Positions 16,801-27,462 are shown, counted from the stretch's first letter. The stretch: 64,000 bases of DNA from Nectonema munidae (GCA_030549495.1 JAUIRK010000446.1:159178-223177); one strand, 5' to 3'. The notes: generated by a model not told the origin, from the sequence alone. Numbers and translations are program-made.

Positions 16801-17024
16801 ATACTCTTGCAAAGCTACGTTATTGCCGAACGATTTTATTTTAGTCTCAATATAATCCCAAAGTTTTTCATGTTTTGGCATGAAGATAGATGGTAGTCCA
16901 CTAGAAAAAATGCCATCTTTGAAAACTGCTCCTGCAAAAAAGAATATTTAACGATCGCACCTAGAGATTGAACATACAGAAACAAACTGTGCTTACCTTC
17001 TTTTGCAAAGTGACTCAACGCCAT
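10885..17024 (-). CDS. AMP-forming acyl-CoA synthetase (luciferase/4CL-like), six exons
   Basis: Coding exons (minus): 17024-16997, 16931-16371, 16315-15921, 15349-15091, 11289-11065, 11009-10885. All junctions are GT-AG, phases agree, and the total is 1593 nt (530 aa plus stop), the usual length for the ANL family. Enzymes of this family adenylate a carboxylic acid with ATP and transfer it to CoA. Visible motifs: P-loop SGTTGNPKQ (residues 193-201), YGMSE (334-338), FYETGD (411-416), hinge region NRMND (430-434), and FGKRMRR with the adenylation lysine at about 522. Oddities: Gln replaces the usual Gly after PK, Phe437 and Ser440 sit where luciferase has Lys443 and Gly446, and the C-terminus (RLMQ) lacks a peroxisomal SKL signal. 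The start ATG opens a 28-nt first exon. Substrate unknown. Confidence 0.88.
12200..13009 (-). pseudogene. piggyBac transposase relic in intron 4
   Basis: The minus-strand frame 13009-12572 contains WVPYYGKHALKQFIRGKAIR and FGFKNSYLVNKIGYIIQF, the piggyBac/PGBD pattern PYxGRHSxKQFIRGKPIRFGYK. Downstream, in broken frames, are further piggyBac pieces: an NAKWTVVQWNDKNGI stretch, a Lys/Arg-rich VMRWSRERKKLSK stretch, and the hallmark YNQFINGVDMTGQ followed by RSEKWWW. Several stops and frame changes make it inactive. It sits in the 3.8-kb intron between exons 4 and 5 of the acyl-CoA synthetase, in the same orientation as the host gene, and probably explains part of that intron's length. No intact TTAA-flanked ends were found. 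Confidence 0.8.
13010..15090. other. rest of intron 4; no gene; one 'GACAATTGCCCC' motif cluster
   Basis: This is intronic and AT-rich. At about 14.10-14.18 kb there are three near-copies of GACAATTGCCCC/GAAAATTGCCCC spaced roughly 20-45 bases apart. The same motif family makes up the 42-bp minisatellite at the right edge of the window. I see no supported coding sequence; open frames at 14.04-14.42 kb are hydrophobic by A/T composition only. Confidence 0.45.
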
Positions 17025-17332
17025 TTGAAAAATTGGAAACTTGGTTAGTTCTTTTTTGGCTTAAATACAAGCGTGACACGAGAAAAGTAAACATTCACTA
17101 TATTTGCTAAATTTCACCCTTCAGGACAAGTATGTATTAATTCTGAGAGCATGACCTTGAATTAAATTGAATCCTAAAACTCCTCTAATCGATCTACACA
17201 TTTTATCTCTCTCAAATGAATGACGATAATATAATCGCGTTAAATGAAGCAATGAGTGTCTCACGTACTTGATTCTTTCCTTCCACACGTTTTGTGTTCA
17301 AGTATCACACACATTCTGATTTTCTTTTAACT
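17025..17332. promoter_or_regulatory. 5' flank/promoter region of acyl-CoA synthetase gene
   Basis: Sequence immediately upstream (right) of the minus-strand start codon at 17024. No TATA box can be assigned convincingly. A LINE tail begins at 17333, so the proximal promoter is limited to about 300 bp unless it spans the insertion. Confidence 0.3.
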
Positions 17333-17700
17333 AAGAAGAAGAAGAAGAAGAAGAAGAAGAAATTTATTTCACAAAATAATAGATATTCATGATATAATTA
17401 TAAGATTAAAATCAAAATGGATATTATCAATACAGTTTTCACAAAGTAGAGAGATATATGTAATTTTATAGAATTTATAATTTGCAAGGCTATATCAAAA
17501 GGTCTCTTGGACCGCTGGTATGATTCACCTTCTCAATATAAGTAGTTTGGCTAGAAAATTCGGAAAGATTAGATAGAAAGTTAGAGAAATTGAATATTAT
17601 ATGAATATATTATTGGACAACTAAGTCAAAAGCATACACAAAATTAGGAAAAAATGAAACATATGAAATAGCTATTCAAAACGATATACACAAATAAAAT
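17333..17700 (-). mobile_element. LINE 3'-end fragment with (CTT)n tail
   Basis: An (AAG)n run at 17333-17361 is followed by AATTTATTTC, which on the minus strand reads GAAATAAATT then (CTT)n. This is the same terminal arrangement as the L2/CR1-like LINE ending at 1351. The adjoining few hundred bases are non-coding and fit a LINE 3' UTR. The right limit is uncertain. Confidence 0.5.
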
Positions 17701-18279
17701 ATTTAAAAAAAAATCACTTTATACAAAAAAAACTTAACAGAAAGGAAACAAAACAGGATTAATTTTTCAACATATTGGTACAAGTATAACAATTTACATT
17801 ACATGATTCTTGAAATATATAACTACTGATTGCTGACGATTTCAGATGATACTTGATGAACTAAAACACAGCTTCATAGCCTATTATAAGATTTACATCC
17901 TAAAATCACGTGGAATTGCTTAAAGAATGAATTTTCTATGTGCTAATGCCCAAAATTAAAATTACCTTATTTAGAGCTGGTGGGAGGAGGGCGGCGTTCA
18001 ACATTAGAATATTGAAGGCATAACTGGAACTCCTCCATCTTCCATAATACAGTTTCTGTTTAACTTTTTCTATAAATTTGACACATAATTTTTTGTAACA
18101 TATTGTAATCATAAAAATAATCTTTTTTTTAATGAAATAATGATAATTACAATGAATAGCTTTATTGTATAAAATATTTATTGTTCTAAACTTTCAGAAA
18201 AAAGTATTTAAAAGTAAATTAAAATTTTTATAAACTGTATTTAAAAACTAAAAAGATAATTAGCATTTTAAAGGTCAGT

Positions 18280-18440
18280 AAGAAAGAAAGAAAGAAATTT
18301 ATTTCAGCAGATGTATTAAATATAGGAGCTTGACAAAGCTCCGGAGGCATTAAAATATGCCGAGATTGCTTTGCCAAGATACTATGTATATAATTGTAAC
18401 GTTTTTCATGCGCGAATATCTTTCACATAAAATATTGAAT
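18280..18440 (-). mobile_element. LINE 3'-end fragment with (TTTC)n tail
   Basis: An (AAGA)n run at 18280-18297 is followed by AATTTATTTCAG, the minus-strand GAAATAAATT plus pyrimidine tail seen at other L2-type ends in the window. Next to it is a small hairpin-like stretch (GGAGCTTGACAAAGCTCC), a feature often found in L2-type 3' UTRs. No coding part remains. Confidence 0.5.
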
Positions 18441-18584
18441 TTTGCGAAAATTTTAAATATAGATTAAGAATATAAAAAAAATACATTATGTAAAAATTTT
18501 ATCTTATTTAAAGGAAAAACTAAGAAGTTATCAACATGTAAAAAAAAGGCAAATGGTTATATATGTCTATATATACATATATAC

Positions 18585-20300
18585 CAGTGGCGTAGGGTGA
18601 AACTCAAACAAAAGTGTGTTTGGAAAAAAAATTAAGATTTTTATCTGTAAGTAAACAACAATCTTTTTTCCTGTTTTAAAAATTCATTTAATATTTTTTG
18701 ATAAAATGTTTCTTGTTCAATAGTAGTTGTTTTTCGATAGATATCAAGCTGTCTTCCTTGTGTCTGAGTTGCTCTGCAAGCTGTTTTAATTTTTTTTATT
18801 GTCGAAAATGATCTTTCAACAGCTGCAGTAGTACATGGAATTGTTAAAACAAGTTGTGCCAATTTGAGAGATTCGGTAAAAGCTTTTTGAAATTTATGAT
18901 CAACAATAAACTTGACAAACTCATTGATAGGTTTATTACGGAATTCCGAAGAAACATATATTACTTTGCGTTCATTCTTTAACTCTATATTATCAAAAAG
19001 ATTTTTGTATGTGTCAGTTAATTCATCGATAAGACTTTTAGGAAACTTTTTTTCATACTCAAAATATTTTTCATGGTACAATAGTTTAAAAAACTTTATT
19101 CGAGCAAAATAGTTGAATCTAACATCCATTACTTCACATAATGAAGTTAAAATAGAAAGGAAAAGTTGATAATAATAATAATAATAATAATAAGTTTTCT
19201 CGTCTGAATATTGATTAAGTTCTGATGTTTTTCGTTTTTTGCCTGCTGTAAAGTTTCTATCCTGCTTTGTTTGAAAAGAATGCCAATAAGCTTCAAACTG
19301 TTTTTTTCTCTATAATAAATATGTTTTAAGATCAATTACTTTTTTTGCTATAGTAAAGAATATCAAATTCTTTATCTTGTAGGATATTGTATAGCATATA
19401 TGTTTGGGTCAACAAATCAGAAAAAACTTTAAATAAAAAAACATATTCTGGAAGTTCCAAAAATGATAATAAAAAAAACTCTACCTCTAACTGTATCTTC
19501 GCTGTCCCATTTCTCATCGTTTTCAAGCATATCATAAAAAAAGTCAACAATTTCTTTTCTAAATTTATAAACAGGGTTGCAAAGATGAGAAGTGAAGTTC
19601 CATCTTGTGGGTGCAACTGAGGGCAATTTTCTTCTTACAAAGTCTTGTAAAAATAAACTCTTTTAGATGACTTGGAAAAATACAATGCGAGGGTACTCAA
19701 TGTATGAAAAAATTGCCTAGACACTTTTCTTTTTGATAAACTTTGCTGTAAAATTAAATTCAGAACATGAGCATAACAATGTGTAAATAATGCAAAAGGG
19801 TAAATATTTGATAATTTTTTTTGTAGTCCATTGATGTGACCACTCATTCATCCTAAGTATGACCAACTAATTTCGAACCTCATACTAATTCAAAATATTT
19901 GTAAAGTGTTTAAAAAGTTCTTCTGAAGTTCTGTCAGCATTCACATCCGTAAAGCCTGTAAACCTCTCATAAACTTTTTCTTCTAAAAAAAATCTGAAAA
20001 CGGTGGATAATTGAGATTTACACAAGATATCAGAAGACTCATCTAAAATTATTATTCTATTATATGAGCTCTCAAAGTATTTGCACAATGGCTTTGATTA
20101 TATGTAATTTTGTATAGTAGGAGATGTACCTTGGCAAACTTTAGACTCGGTTAAATGCTCATTCAATAAAGAGTCGTAATTTTTAATAACTTCTAAAACT
20201 CAACGTAGTTTCTACGATTTAAAGAAGAATCAAGTTCAGAATGTTCTCTAAATGCTAAATTTTGTTTAGCCAAAAAACACACAACGTTAACTAAGCGTTT
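18585..20300 (-). pseudogene. broken hAT transposase (ZMYM1/DUF4371-like)
   Basis: Minus-strand pieces follow the hAT order. KQNLAFREHSELDSS is at about 20.24 kb. The catalytic-domain start IILDESSDILCKSQLS and FTGFTDVNADRTSEEL lie at 20.09-19.89 kb. GHINGLQ ... HCYAHVLNLILQQS lies at 19.85-19.64 kb and APTRWNFTSHL at 19.6 kb. The C-terminal dimerisation motif LTIPCTTAAVERSFSTIKKI lies at 18.9-18.8 kb. At least four frame breaks separate them, and a (TAA)n microsatellite interrupts the C-terminal part at about 19.17 kb. CAGTGGCGTAGGG at 18585 looks like the left hAT terminus (CAGTGGCG is a common hAT end). A matching right terminus was not found. Confidence 0.82.
19168..19194. repeat. (TAA)n microsatellite
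   Basis: About nine units of an AAT/TAA trinucleotide run inside the hAT relic, separating the dimerisation domain from the upstream catalytic portion. Confidence 0.9.
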
Positions 20301-20559
20301 GAATAATTCTCTGTTTTTTTACCAATTTCATTTCAAAAAGGCTGATTTATGAAAAACGAGTGAATATAAAATTCAGATTTATGATGATCTTGAATATTAT
20401 AATTTGATGCTGTGAAAATCGCGCACAACTGATCTGACAGATAAAGCATATGTTTTATACACTTATAAGTCATAACCCTTATCTTCTTCTTGATACAGAG
20501 ACCTGATGCGTAGGAGAGAGGAAGTGTGATGAAAAAATTACAGTTTGACGTAAAGCGTG

Positions 20560-20655
20560 CGAAAAGACTTAATCCTATTAGTGCTGGCAAAATTTGTCCG
20601 CTCAAGTGCTGGGGGGGGGGGGGGGGGAGCGTAAAGTGCACCCCCCCTATTTTTC
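20560..20655. repeat. G-run repeat fragment
   Basis: Seventeen consecutive G (20611-20627) follow 'CGCTCAAGTGCT' and precede 'AGCGTAAAGTGCACCCCCCC'. The G run and the short C run 15-20 bases later could pair. Similar G/C-run fragments sit at about 55.25 kb and 62.7 kb. Probably part of a dispersed repeat; no family recognised. Confidence 0.45.
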
Positions 20656-20689
20656 TCAGATATTAATAAGTTTTTATAAATATTTTTAA

Positions 20690-21464
20690 TGTTACATATA
20701 TATTTCAACTATGCTGAATTCAGTGGTGATGTCCATTTTTTTATCAAACCTGTCAAAAAATTGATTTATATTTGACAGCTCATCTCAAAAAGAAACTTTT
20801 CATTTAAATAATTATACAAAGTTTTTTACACATGTATACCCATTTTCAAATATGTTGAATTCAGTGGTGATATTCATTTTTTATTAAAATCAATCAAACA
20901 TGTCAAAAAATTGATATAAATGTGACAGCTCATCTCAAAAAGAAACTTTTTATCTAAATAATTATATAAAGTTTTTTAAACATGTATACCCATTTTCAAA
21001 TATGCTGAATTCAGTGGTGATGTCCATTTTTTTTTTCAAAATCAATCAAACCTGTCAAAAAATTGATCTAAATCTGAGAGCTCATCTCAAAAAGAAACTT
21101 TTTATTTAAATAATTATACAAAGTTTTTTACACATGTATACCCATTTTCAAATATGTTGAATTCAGTGGTGATATTCATTTTTTATGAAAATCAATCAAA
21201 CCTGTCAAAAAATTGATCTAAATGTGACAGCTTATTTCAAAAAGAAACTTTTCATCTAAATAAGTATATAAAGTATTTTACACATGTATATCCATTTTCA
21301 AATATGCTGAATTCAATAGTGATATTAAATTTTTTATGAAAATCAATCAAATCTGTCAAAAAATTGATCTAAATGTGACAGCTCATCTCAAAAAGAAACT
21401 TTTTATCTAAATAATTATATAAAGTTTTTTACACATGTATACCCATTTTCAAATATGCTGAATT
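20690..21464. repeat. satellite 1, ~150-bp monomers (left block)
   Basis: Tandem copies of a ~150-bp AT-rich monomer. The landmark TGAATTCAGTGGTGAT (or a variant) starts at about 20715, 20856, 21006, 21158, 21308 and 21459, giving spacings of 141, 150, 152, 150 and 151. Each monomer also carries AATCAATCAAACCTGTC, GTGACAGCTCATCTC and ACACATGTATACCCATTTTC. The array is interrupted by an RTE LINE and resumes at 25046. Confidence 0.93.
21449..21464. repeat. left target-site duplication of RTE LINE
   Basis: TCAAATATGCTGAATT at the left edge of the insertion is repeated exactly at 25046-25061 on the right side. It belongs to the satellite monomer, so it marks where the LINE integrated. Confidence 0.85.
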
Positions 21465-21506
21465 CATCATCATCCATTCGCCCTTCCGGGTCTGGCCGTT
21501 TTCCAG

Positions 21507-22882
21507 CTAACCAGGGTTGGCCATTTGTTTGCAGCTTCTTTTCCATGTTTTTCTACATTGAGCATCTTTAGCTTTTACTTTTCTTTTGGCCATTTTTCTT
21601 TTGGCCATTTTTTCTACTACTGCTTTCATTAAAGTCTTCTTGGGGCGTCCCCTCTTCGCCTTTCCTTCAACCACTTCATTTTTGATACTTTTAGTCTGCC
21701 CGAACCATCTCAGTCTGTTTTCTTCCATGTACTCTTCTATGCAAATCATTCCCATCTTTCGCCTTAGGTAATCATTGGTAAGCCTGTCTTTCAGAGTTTT
21801 TCCATTCATCATCCGTATCATTTTCATCTCAGTACTCATCATTCTTTTTGTATCAGCTTTTTTAAGAACCCAGCATTCATTTCCATAGCACATCGCACTT
21901 CTTACATATACCTGATAGAGTCTGGTTTTCAGCTTCAACGAGAGGATTTTTCGACAAAGAAGACCCGAAATTTCCTTGAACTTCGTCCACACACATCGAA
22001 TCCTGGCTGTCACAGATTTGGAAGAATCTCCAGAATCATCAAGCATGTCTTCCAAATAACAGAAACTCTGAACAACATCCACCTCATCCGTGCCTAACTT
22101 CACATTCTTTTCCATTTTTTCAAGTTTATCTGCTTCTAATTTACATCTTCGACAGACAAAACTTTTAACGTTTTGCAAAGAGCCCTTGATTGTAGTGCAT
22201 CTCTTATGCACCCACTTCTCACATTTGAAGCATTGTATTTCATTACGAACAACACTTTCCCTACAACAAGAGCAAGGATCAACGTTGCTGATGGCATTTC
22301 TAACATATTTTTCGTCTTAAAAATCATAATTTTGGTTTTGCTTACGTTGATCTTCAAGCCTTTGTCTTCTAGAACCTTTTTCCATGCCACGTACTTGTCA
22401 CTCAAATCATTCAAGGTATTTGCAGCTAAAACCAGATCATCAGCATATAAAAATTCTCTGTGTTTTTTAACAATCTATCAGAAATCGCATCTATTACAAT
22501 AACAAACAATTAGGGGCTCAACACCGAACCTTGATGAACACCGAACCCTGTTGAAAACCATTCTGATATTTTTGCATCTACTCTAACAGCAGTTTTGGCA
22601 TAGTTATACATTTCAATAACAGCTCTCACTTCATACTCCAAAACGCCCTTTTGTCTAAGAGCCCAGAAAATGACATCTCTTTGGACGCAGTCAAAAGCTT
22701 TTTTGAGATCGATAAATGAGAGGAAAAGATCTTTTCCAACTTTCATATGTTTCTCTATTAATTGTCGAACAATAAATACTGCGTCTATCGTGCTCTTGTT
22801 TGGCATAAAACCCATCTGCATTTCATCTATTCTAACACGTCGACGAATTCTTTTTTCAAAAACTCTCTCTAAAATTTCATAG
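21507..22882 (-). pseudogene. RTE-type LINE reverse transcriptase, remaining parts
   Basis: Three frames carry the rest of the RT. At 22882-22510 are LERVFEKRIRRRVRIDEM, QMGFMPNKSTIDAVFIV, FIDLKKAFDCVQRDVIFWAL (catalytic Asp) and GVHQGSVLSP. At about 22.45-22.14 kb are the YADD box (FLYADDLVLAANTL) and LKINVSKTKIM. At 22211-21507 is the C-terminal domain, with HKRCTTIKGSL, a CRRC zinc-like pair, FCYLEDMLDDSGDSS, LRWFGQ and a final KRGRPKKT basic tail. The order is complete but about three frame changes separate the pieces. Confidence 0.82.
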
Positions 22883-24662
22883 GGTGTTCAAGCAGTTTTA
22901 TACTTCTATAGTTTGAGCAATCTTTTACATCACCTTTACCTTTATAAAGTGGCACTAAAACACTCTTTCGCCAACCTTTGGGCATGTTTTCTCCGTACAT
23001 CTTTCGGTTCCCTATGTCTGCAAGTTTATCTTCCAGCCCACTTAACTTTAAAACTTCAATTGAAACATCACTATGTCCACTGCTTTTCCCACTTTTCATT
23101 GACATGATGGCGTCTTCGACTTCTTTTCTCGATATTATGTTCGATGGACCTTCATTTAACTTCATAACTAAATTACTTTCAATTGTGTTTTTTCGGTTCA
23201 ACAGATTTGAAAAATAGTCTTTCCATACTTTGAGTTTGGCGACCGTTGTTGAATGTAATGTACCTTCATTATCTCTTATGCATGCATCACCAATTATATC
23301 CTGTTTCTTTCTAGATTCAGTTTTTGCCATTCGGAATATATTCCACATCTTCACTTCTTCCTTCAGATTTTCAATCCGTACTATTTCTTTTTCAACTTCA
23401 TCATTCATCGCGTTGGCTATTACTCTTTTACAGTTTTTCTTAGAATGTACATACTCTTCACCCCTGTCTTTTCTCCATATCTTATACTTTTCTTTCTTTG
23501 TTTTGATTGCAAGTTTAACTATGTCAAGGTTCCACCACCAGCTGATTTTTCTACTTACTGATTTTGAAACGCCACAAACACTCTTTGACACTTTTGATAA
23601 ATCCTTCATTATTTCATCCCATTTTTTCTCTTTATTAATTTTACAAGCTATCTTAGTTTTCAGTTTATCTTTCACTGATTGAAATTTAAGATTCCAAGTC
23701 TTTACCTTTGTTCTTTTTATTGTTTTCTCTTTGGATTTGCATGTTTTGAACAACATGTCTATGGTAAGAAGTTTATGCTGTGTTAGCACTTCTTCTCCTG
23801 GTATGACTTTGACATTTTTCACTTTTTTATGTTTATTATACAAAATGTAATCAGTAACTGTTCTATTGTTCCCAGATTCATAAGTTATAAGCTTTTCATC
23901 ATCTTTTTTGAACCATGTATTACCTATTCTAAAATCAAAAGAGTCAGCAAACTCTAGGAGTTTCATTCCTTCATCGTTTCTTTTGCCGTAACTATAACCC
24001 CCATGAGCTCCATCAAAACCGTCACTTGCTTGACCAACGTGTCCGTTAAAATCACCCAAGTTAATGCATCTTTCATTGATTTTCTTAATTTCCTCAGAAA
24101 GGGCTTCATAAAACGTATCTTTTTCTTCTGCACTTAGACCAACCTGTGGAGCATACACTGAAACAAAGGTGATGACTTCGCCTTCAATTATCAACTCAAT
24201 TAATATTATTCTGTTATTTACTCGTTTAACACTCACAACTTTGCCAAAAAACTCTTCTTTATCCATAATACCAACTCCACCACTACCATCTCTATTTCCA
24301 CACCAGTATAACTTGTAACATACAGTATCGGAATTAATAAGTTTTGTCCCCTCGTTCTTATATCTAACTTCTTGAACACCCGCTATTGCAACCTTTCTAT
24401 TTGATAGCATGTTTGCTACTTCATAGCTTTTTCCAACCATAGAACAAACATTTAAGCTCGCAAATCTAAGACAACGCATCGGTTTTCCTCGCATAAACAA
24501 TTCCGAATCCTTGGGTTTCTTATAAAAGTTAGAATATTGAGTTTGTTTTGTAGAAAGCGTCGTTGAATTAACATCTTTCTCCGTAGTTTTGTTAGCCCCA
24601 AAATGTCGGAGAGTATACAATTGGGAACTCTTATCACAATTATCGTATTTTTGTAGCTGCAT
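22869..24662 (-). CDS. RTE-type LINE endonuclease and start of RT
   Basis: A 597-residue open frame. Residues about 60-290 form an AP-like endonuclease/exonuclease/phosphatase domain: FASLNVCSMVGKS at the start, AIAGVQEVRY (catalytic Glu), GGVGIMDKE, VSVYAPQ, INLGDFNGHVG (Asp/Asn) and the RTVTDYILYN region. A Lys-rich linker follows, with ISWWWNLDI and then VEDAIMSMKSGKSSGHSDV and LVPLYKGKGDVKDCSNYRSI, the RT entry. The frame is lost soon after YRSI and the RT continues in another frame. Endonuclease residues look intact. Confidence 0.85.
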   Translation of the reverse strand: MQLQKYDNCDKSSQLYTLRHFGANKTTEKDVNSTTLSTKQTQYSNFYKKPKDSELFMRGKPMRCLRFASLNVCSMVGKSYEVANMLSNRKVAIAGVQEVRYKNEGTKLINSDTVCYKLYWCGNRDGSGGVGIMDKEEFFGKVVSVKRVNNRIILIELIIEGEVITFVSVYAPQVGLSAEEKDTFYEALSEEIKKINERCINLGDFNGHVGQASDGFDGAHGGYSYGKRNDEGMKLLEFADSFDFRIGNTWFKKDDEKLITYESGNNRTVTDYILYNKHKKVKNVKVIPGEEVLTQHKLLTIDMLFKTCKSKEKTIKRTKVKTWNLKFQSVKDKLKTKIACKINKEKKWDEIMKDLSKVSKSVCGVSKSVSRKISWWWNLDIVKLAIKTKKEKYKIWRKDRGEEYVHSKKNCKRVIANAMNDEVEKEIVRIENLKEEVKMWNIFRMAKTESRKKQDIIGDACIRDNEGTLHSTTVAKLKVWKDYFSNLLNRKNTIESNLVMKLNEGPSNIISRKEVEDAIMSMKSGKSSGHSDVSIEVLKLSGLEDKLADIGNRKMYGENMPKGWRKSVLVPLYKGKGDVKDCSNYRSIKLLEHPMKF

Positions 24663-25045
24663 AATGTAAATAGAAGCAAAGGGATTTTACAGACCGGTGC
24701 CCTTCCTGGCGCCAAACCAGTTTTTCATTCAGGACTGGAAACCAATAGCCTTTGTACAACCAAGTACTTAACCACAAGGCAGTGGAAATTTAAAATCAGT
24801 TATTTTCTCCTAGAACCACAGCCAACCAAGGCTAACGAGTTGATTCTACCCGGAGCTACAGGTTTAAACGCCTGTTACTCGCTTTCGCCTTAGATCATTT
24901 AGTTTTAAACAACCCCGCCACGTGAAGGCAGATCTGAAGACTTACTGTTCATAGGCTATAGGAGACGCATATGCCATTAGAGGTATTTTATAGAAAATGA
25001 GAGCTCAACCTCAATTTTCACCTCGGCATAAACAGCATAAAATGG

Positions 25046-25285
25046 TCAAATATGCTGAATTAAGTGGTGATATTCATTTTTATGTAAATCAATCAAACCT
25101 GTCAAAAAATTGATCTAAATGTGACAGCTCATCTCAAAAAGGAACTTTTTATCTAAATAAGTATATAAAGTTTTTTACACATGTATACACATTTTCAAGT
25201 AAGCTGAATTCAGTGGTGATATTCATTTTTTATGAAAATCAATCAAAACTGTCAAAAAATTGATTTATCTCAAAAAGATAGGATC
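25046..25285. repeat. satellite 1, right block
   Basis: Resumption of the ~150-bp satellite after the LINE, starting with the duplicated target TCAAATATGCTGAATT. Two landmark positions (25056 and 25205, spacing 149) are visible, and the array ends in a truncated monomer near 25285. Confidence 0.9.
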
Positions 25286-25479
25286 AGGCACGGTTTTTTG
25301 AATTAGAGAATTACGTTTAATAGAAAGTATATGGAGATGATGAAGTTTACCGTGTATGGCATTTTACACATCTTTTTGGCTACAAATTCGTTATTGGCTT
25401 GTAGTCTCTACGTCATATTATAATTTACAGTATGGAATTTTGCTATTCATTCCATGATGATCCTTTCTTGGTATATTAT

Positions 25480-26480
25480 CCAAAATCCAGTACAGAAATA
25501 AAATAAGCATAGTCGATTTAGTATAAAACAGATATTTTATTTTTTTGAAATTTTTTTTGAAGACAGTATCTAGAAGTAAACCGCAAATCTGATTGAAGCT
25601 TTCAGATATTTTAAAACCATAAATGCCAAACCTGAGTCCAATAATGAAATCAGCATCTTCCATTTGGCATAAAAAGTATAAAACATATATTTAATTGTAA
25701 AATTTGAATGAATGTTTTTGGAGACAATTTTAAGAAGTAAACCGCAAATTTCATTAACACTTTTAAGTGTTTTCACATCCTAAATGTAAAAAATGAGTTC
25801 AGAAATGAAAACAGCGTGATTTATTTGGTATAAAAACATATATTTCTTGTAAAATTTAGAGAATATTTTTGAAAATAGCTTTTAGAAGTAAACCGCAAAT
25901 TTGATTGCTATTGACAGATATTTTAAAACCTCTAAATGTGAAAAATGAGTTCAGAAATGAAAACAGCATGGTTGATTTGGTATAAAAACATATATTTCAT
26001 TTTAAAATTTGAATGAATGTATTTGGAGACAATTTTTAGAAGTAAACCGCAAATTTAATTAACACTTATAGGTATTTTCACATCCTAAACGTAAAAAAGG
26101 AGTCCAGAAATGAAACCAGCATGGCCGATTTAGTATAACAGATATATTTCATTGTTAAATTTGAATGAAAGTTTTTGGAGATAATTTTTAGAAATAAACC
26201 GCAAATTTGATCACTTATAGGTATTTTCAAATCCTAAATGTAAAAAATGAGTCTAAAAATGAAAACAACATGATCGATTTAGTATAAAACATATATTTTA
26301 TGTAAAATGTGAAGGAATGTTTTTGGAGACAATTTTCAGAAGTAAACCGCAAATTTAATTAAGACTTATAGGTATTTTCAAATACTAAATGTAAAAAATG
26401 ACTCCAGAAATGAAAAAAGCATGACCGATTTAGTATAAAAACATATATTTTATGTAAAATTTGAAGGTATATTTTATTAG
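25480..26480. repeat. satellite 2, ~150-bp monomers
   Basis: A second tandem array unrelated in sequence to satellite 1. The landmark AGAAGTAAACCGCAAAT (or a variant) starts at about 25572, 25733, 25884, 26038, 26190 and 26338, spacings 161, 151, 154, 152 and 148. Monomers also share AGACAATTTT, a TTTTCACATCCTAAATG-like word and GATTTAGTATAAAACATAT. Monomers are visibly diverged, so the array is older or less homogenised than satellite 1. Confidence 0.92.
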
Positions 26481-27339
26481 ATATATTTTTGATCAATCAA
26501 AATTTTGATTCACATTTTCTAAAAATTAGCCGTGATTATTGAAAAAATTAAATATACAAAGTATTATGCGTTCCAAACTGTACATTATTATAAATTTTCA
26601 GGGTATTATATAATATAGAGAATCCACTAAGCATACTCTTGACCACATCTTTAGCACGCGTGTGTGGTTTATTTTATCGGGCTAGTGTACGCTTAGTTTA
26701 TTTGTAGTGCTCCTAGCTTAAATTTTAGTCAAATATTAAAACGCTTATAACTTTCACATTTCTCAACAAAATGTATCATGAGATATAACAAATTAAAGCA
26801 TTTTTTATGGGCTTTCAGAAAACATTACTTATATCATAAGTACTTAAGAAATACCATTTTATTGTTTTTATATTCCATGGGCTTCATTACCATTAATTAG
26901 CAGATGAGGGATGCATATTTTTTATATTAATTTTATTTTCTTTTTTATTTTTAAAGATAAATATTATTTTTATTATTGTTTAGTGCATAAAAATTTCTAT
27001 GTCACAAAAAATATTTTGGATTGCGCTTATTGATGTGTCACTGAAGAAAAAAAATATCAAAAAAATTCAAATTATGTGTTTTAATAAATTTTTCTCAATA
27101 AGTAACCTCATAAATTTATATTCTTTTTTCATTATAAACTACTTCCTTACAATACCTTAAATTAATTTGTAGATTTTTATATTGTTACATTTTGACAATT
27201 GACAAATGTAGAAATTTAAATAAATTAATTACCAATATTTCATACTCAAGATGAATGAAGAAAGTATTATAAGCCAAAATATACAAATAAAAATTATATT
27301 TGTACAATATAACCTATATATAACTTTGAAAACATTTTA
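26481..27339. other. no gene seen
   Basis: AT-rich sequence between satellite 2 and its orphan monomer. No coding, repeat-end or RNA feature that I can support. Confidence 0.5.
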
Positions 27340-27462
27340 TAAAACTGATTTTCAGGCATACATCACTAATTTAATTGACACTTCGAGATATTCTTTAATC
27401 GTATTGGCCAAAATGGAGTACAGAAATAAAATAAGCATATTCGATTTGGTATGAAAACAATT
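27340..27462. repeat. isolated diverged satellite-2 monomer
   Basis: The stretch GAGTACAGAAATAAAATAAG followed by a GATTTGGTATGAAAACA word matches the left edge of satellite 2 at about 25.49-25.53 kb (CAGTACAGAAATAAAATAAG, then GATTTAGTATAAAACA). One single copy lies about 0.9 kb beyond the array, showing the repeat also occurs dispersed. Confidence 0.6.

Larger units (their letters stand above)
21465..25045 (-). mobile_element. RTE-clade LINE inserted in satellite 1
   Basis: A near full-length 3.58-kb LINE on the minus strand. It has a 5' UTR (25045 to about 24.66 kb), an endonuclease, a reverse transcriptase, and a 3' end finishing in a short (ATG)n tail as RTE elements do. It is flanked by a perfect 16-bp target duplication made of satellite sequence. 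The coding part is broken by about three frame changes (near 22.87, 22.5 and 22.2 kb), so it is no longer active. Clade assignment rests on the single-ORF endonuclease-RT design, the RT C-terminus (HKRCTTIKGSL ... FVCRRCK) and the tail; RTE-X-like is the closest fit from memory. Confidence 0.87.

Noticed and set aside
20333-20641. 102-residue minus frame with a poly-Pro start
   Set aside because: The Pro run is the G/C homopolymer of a dispersed repeat and the rest shows no domain.
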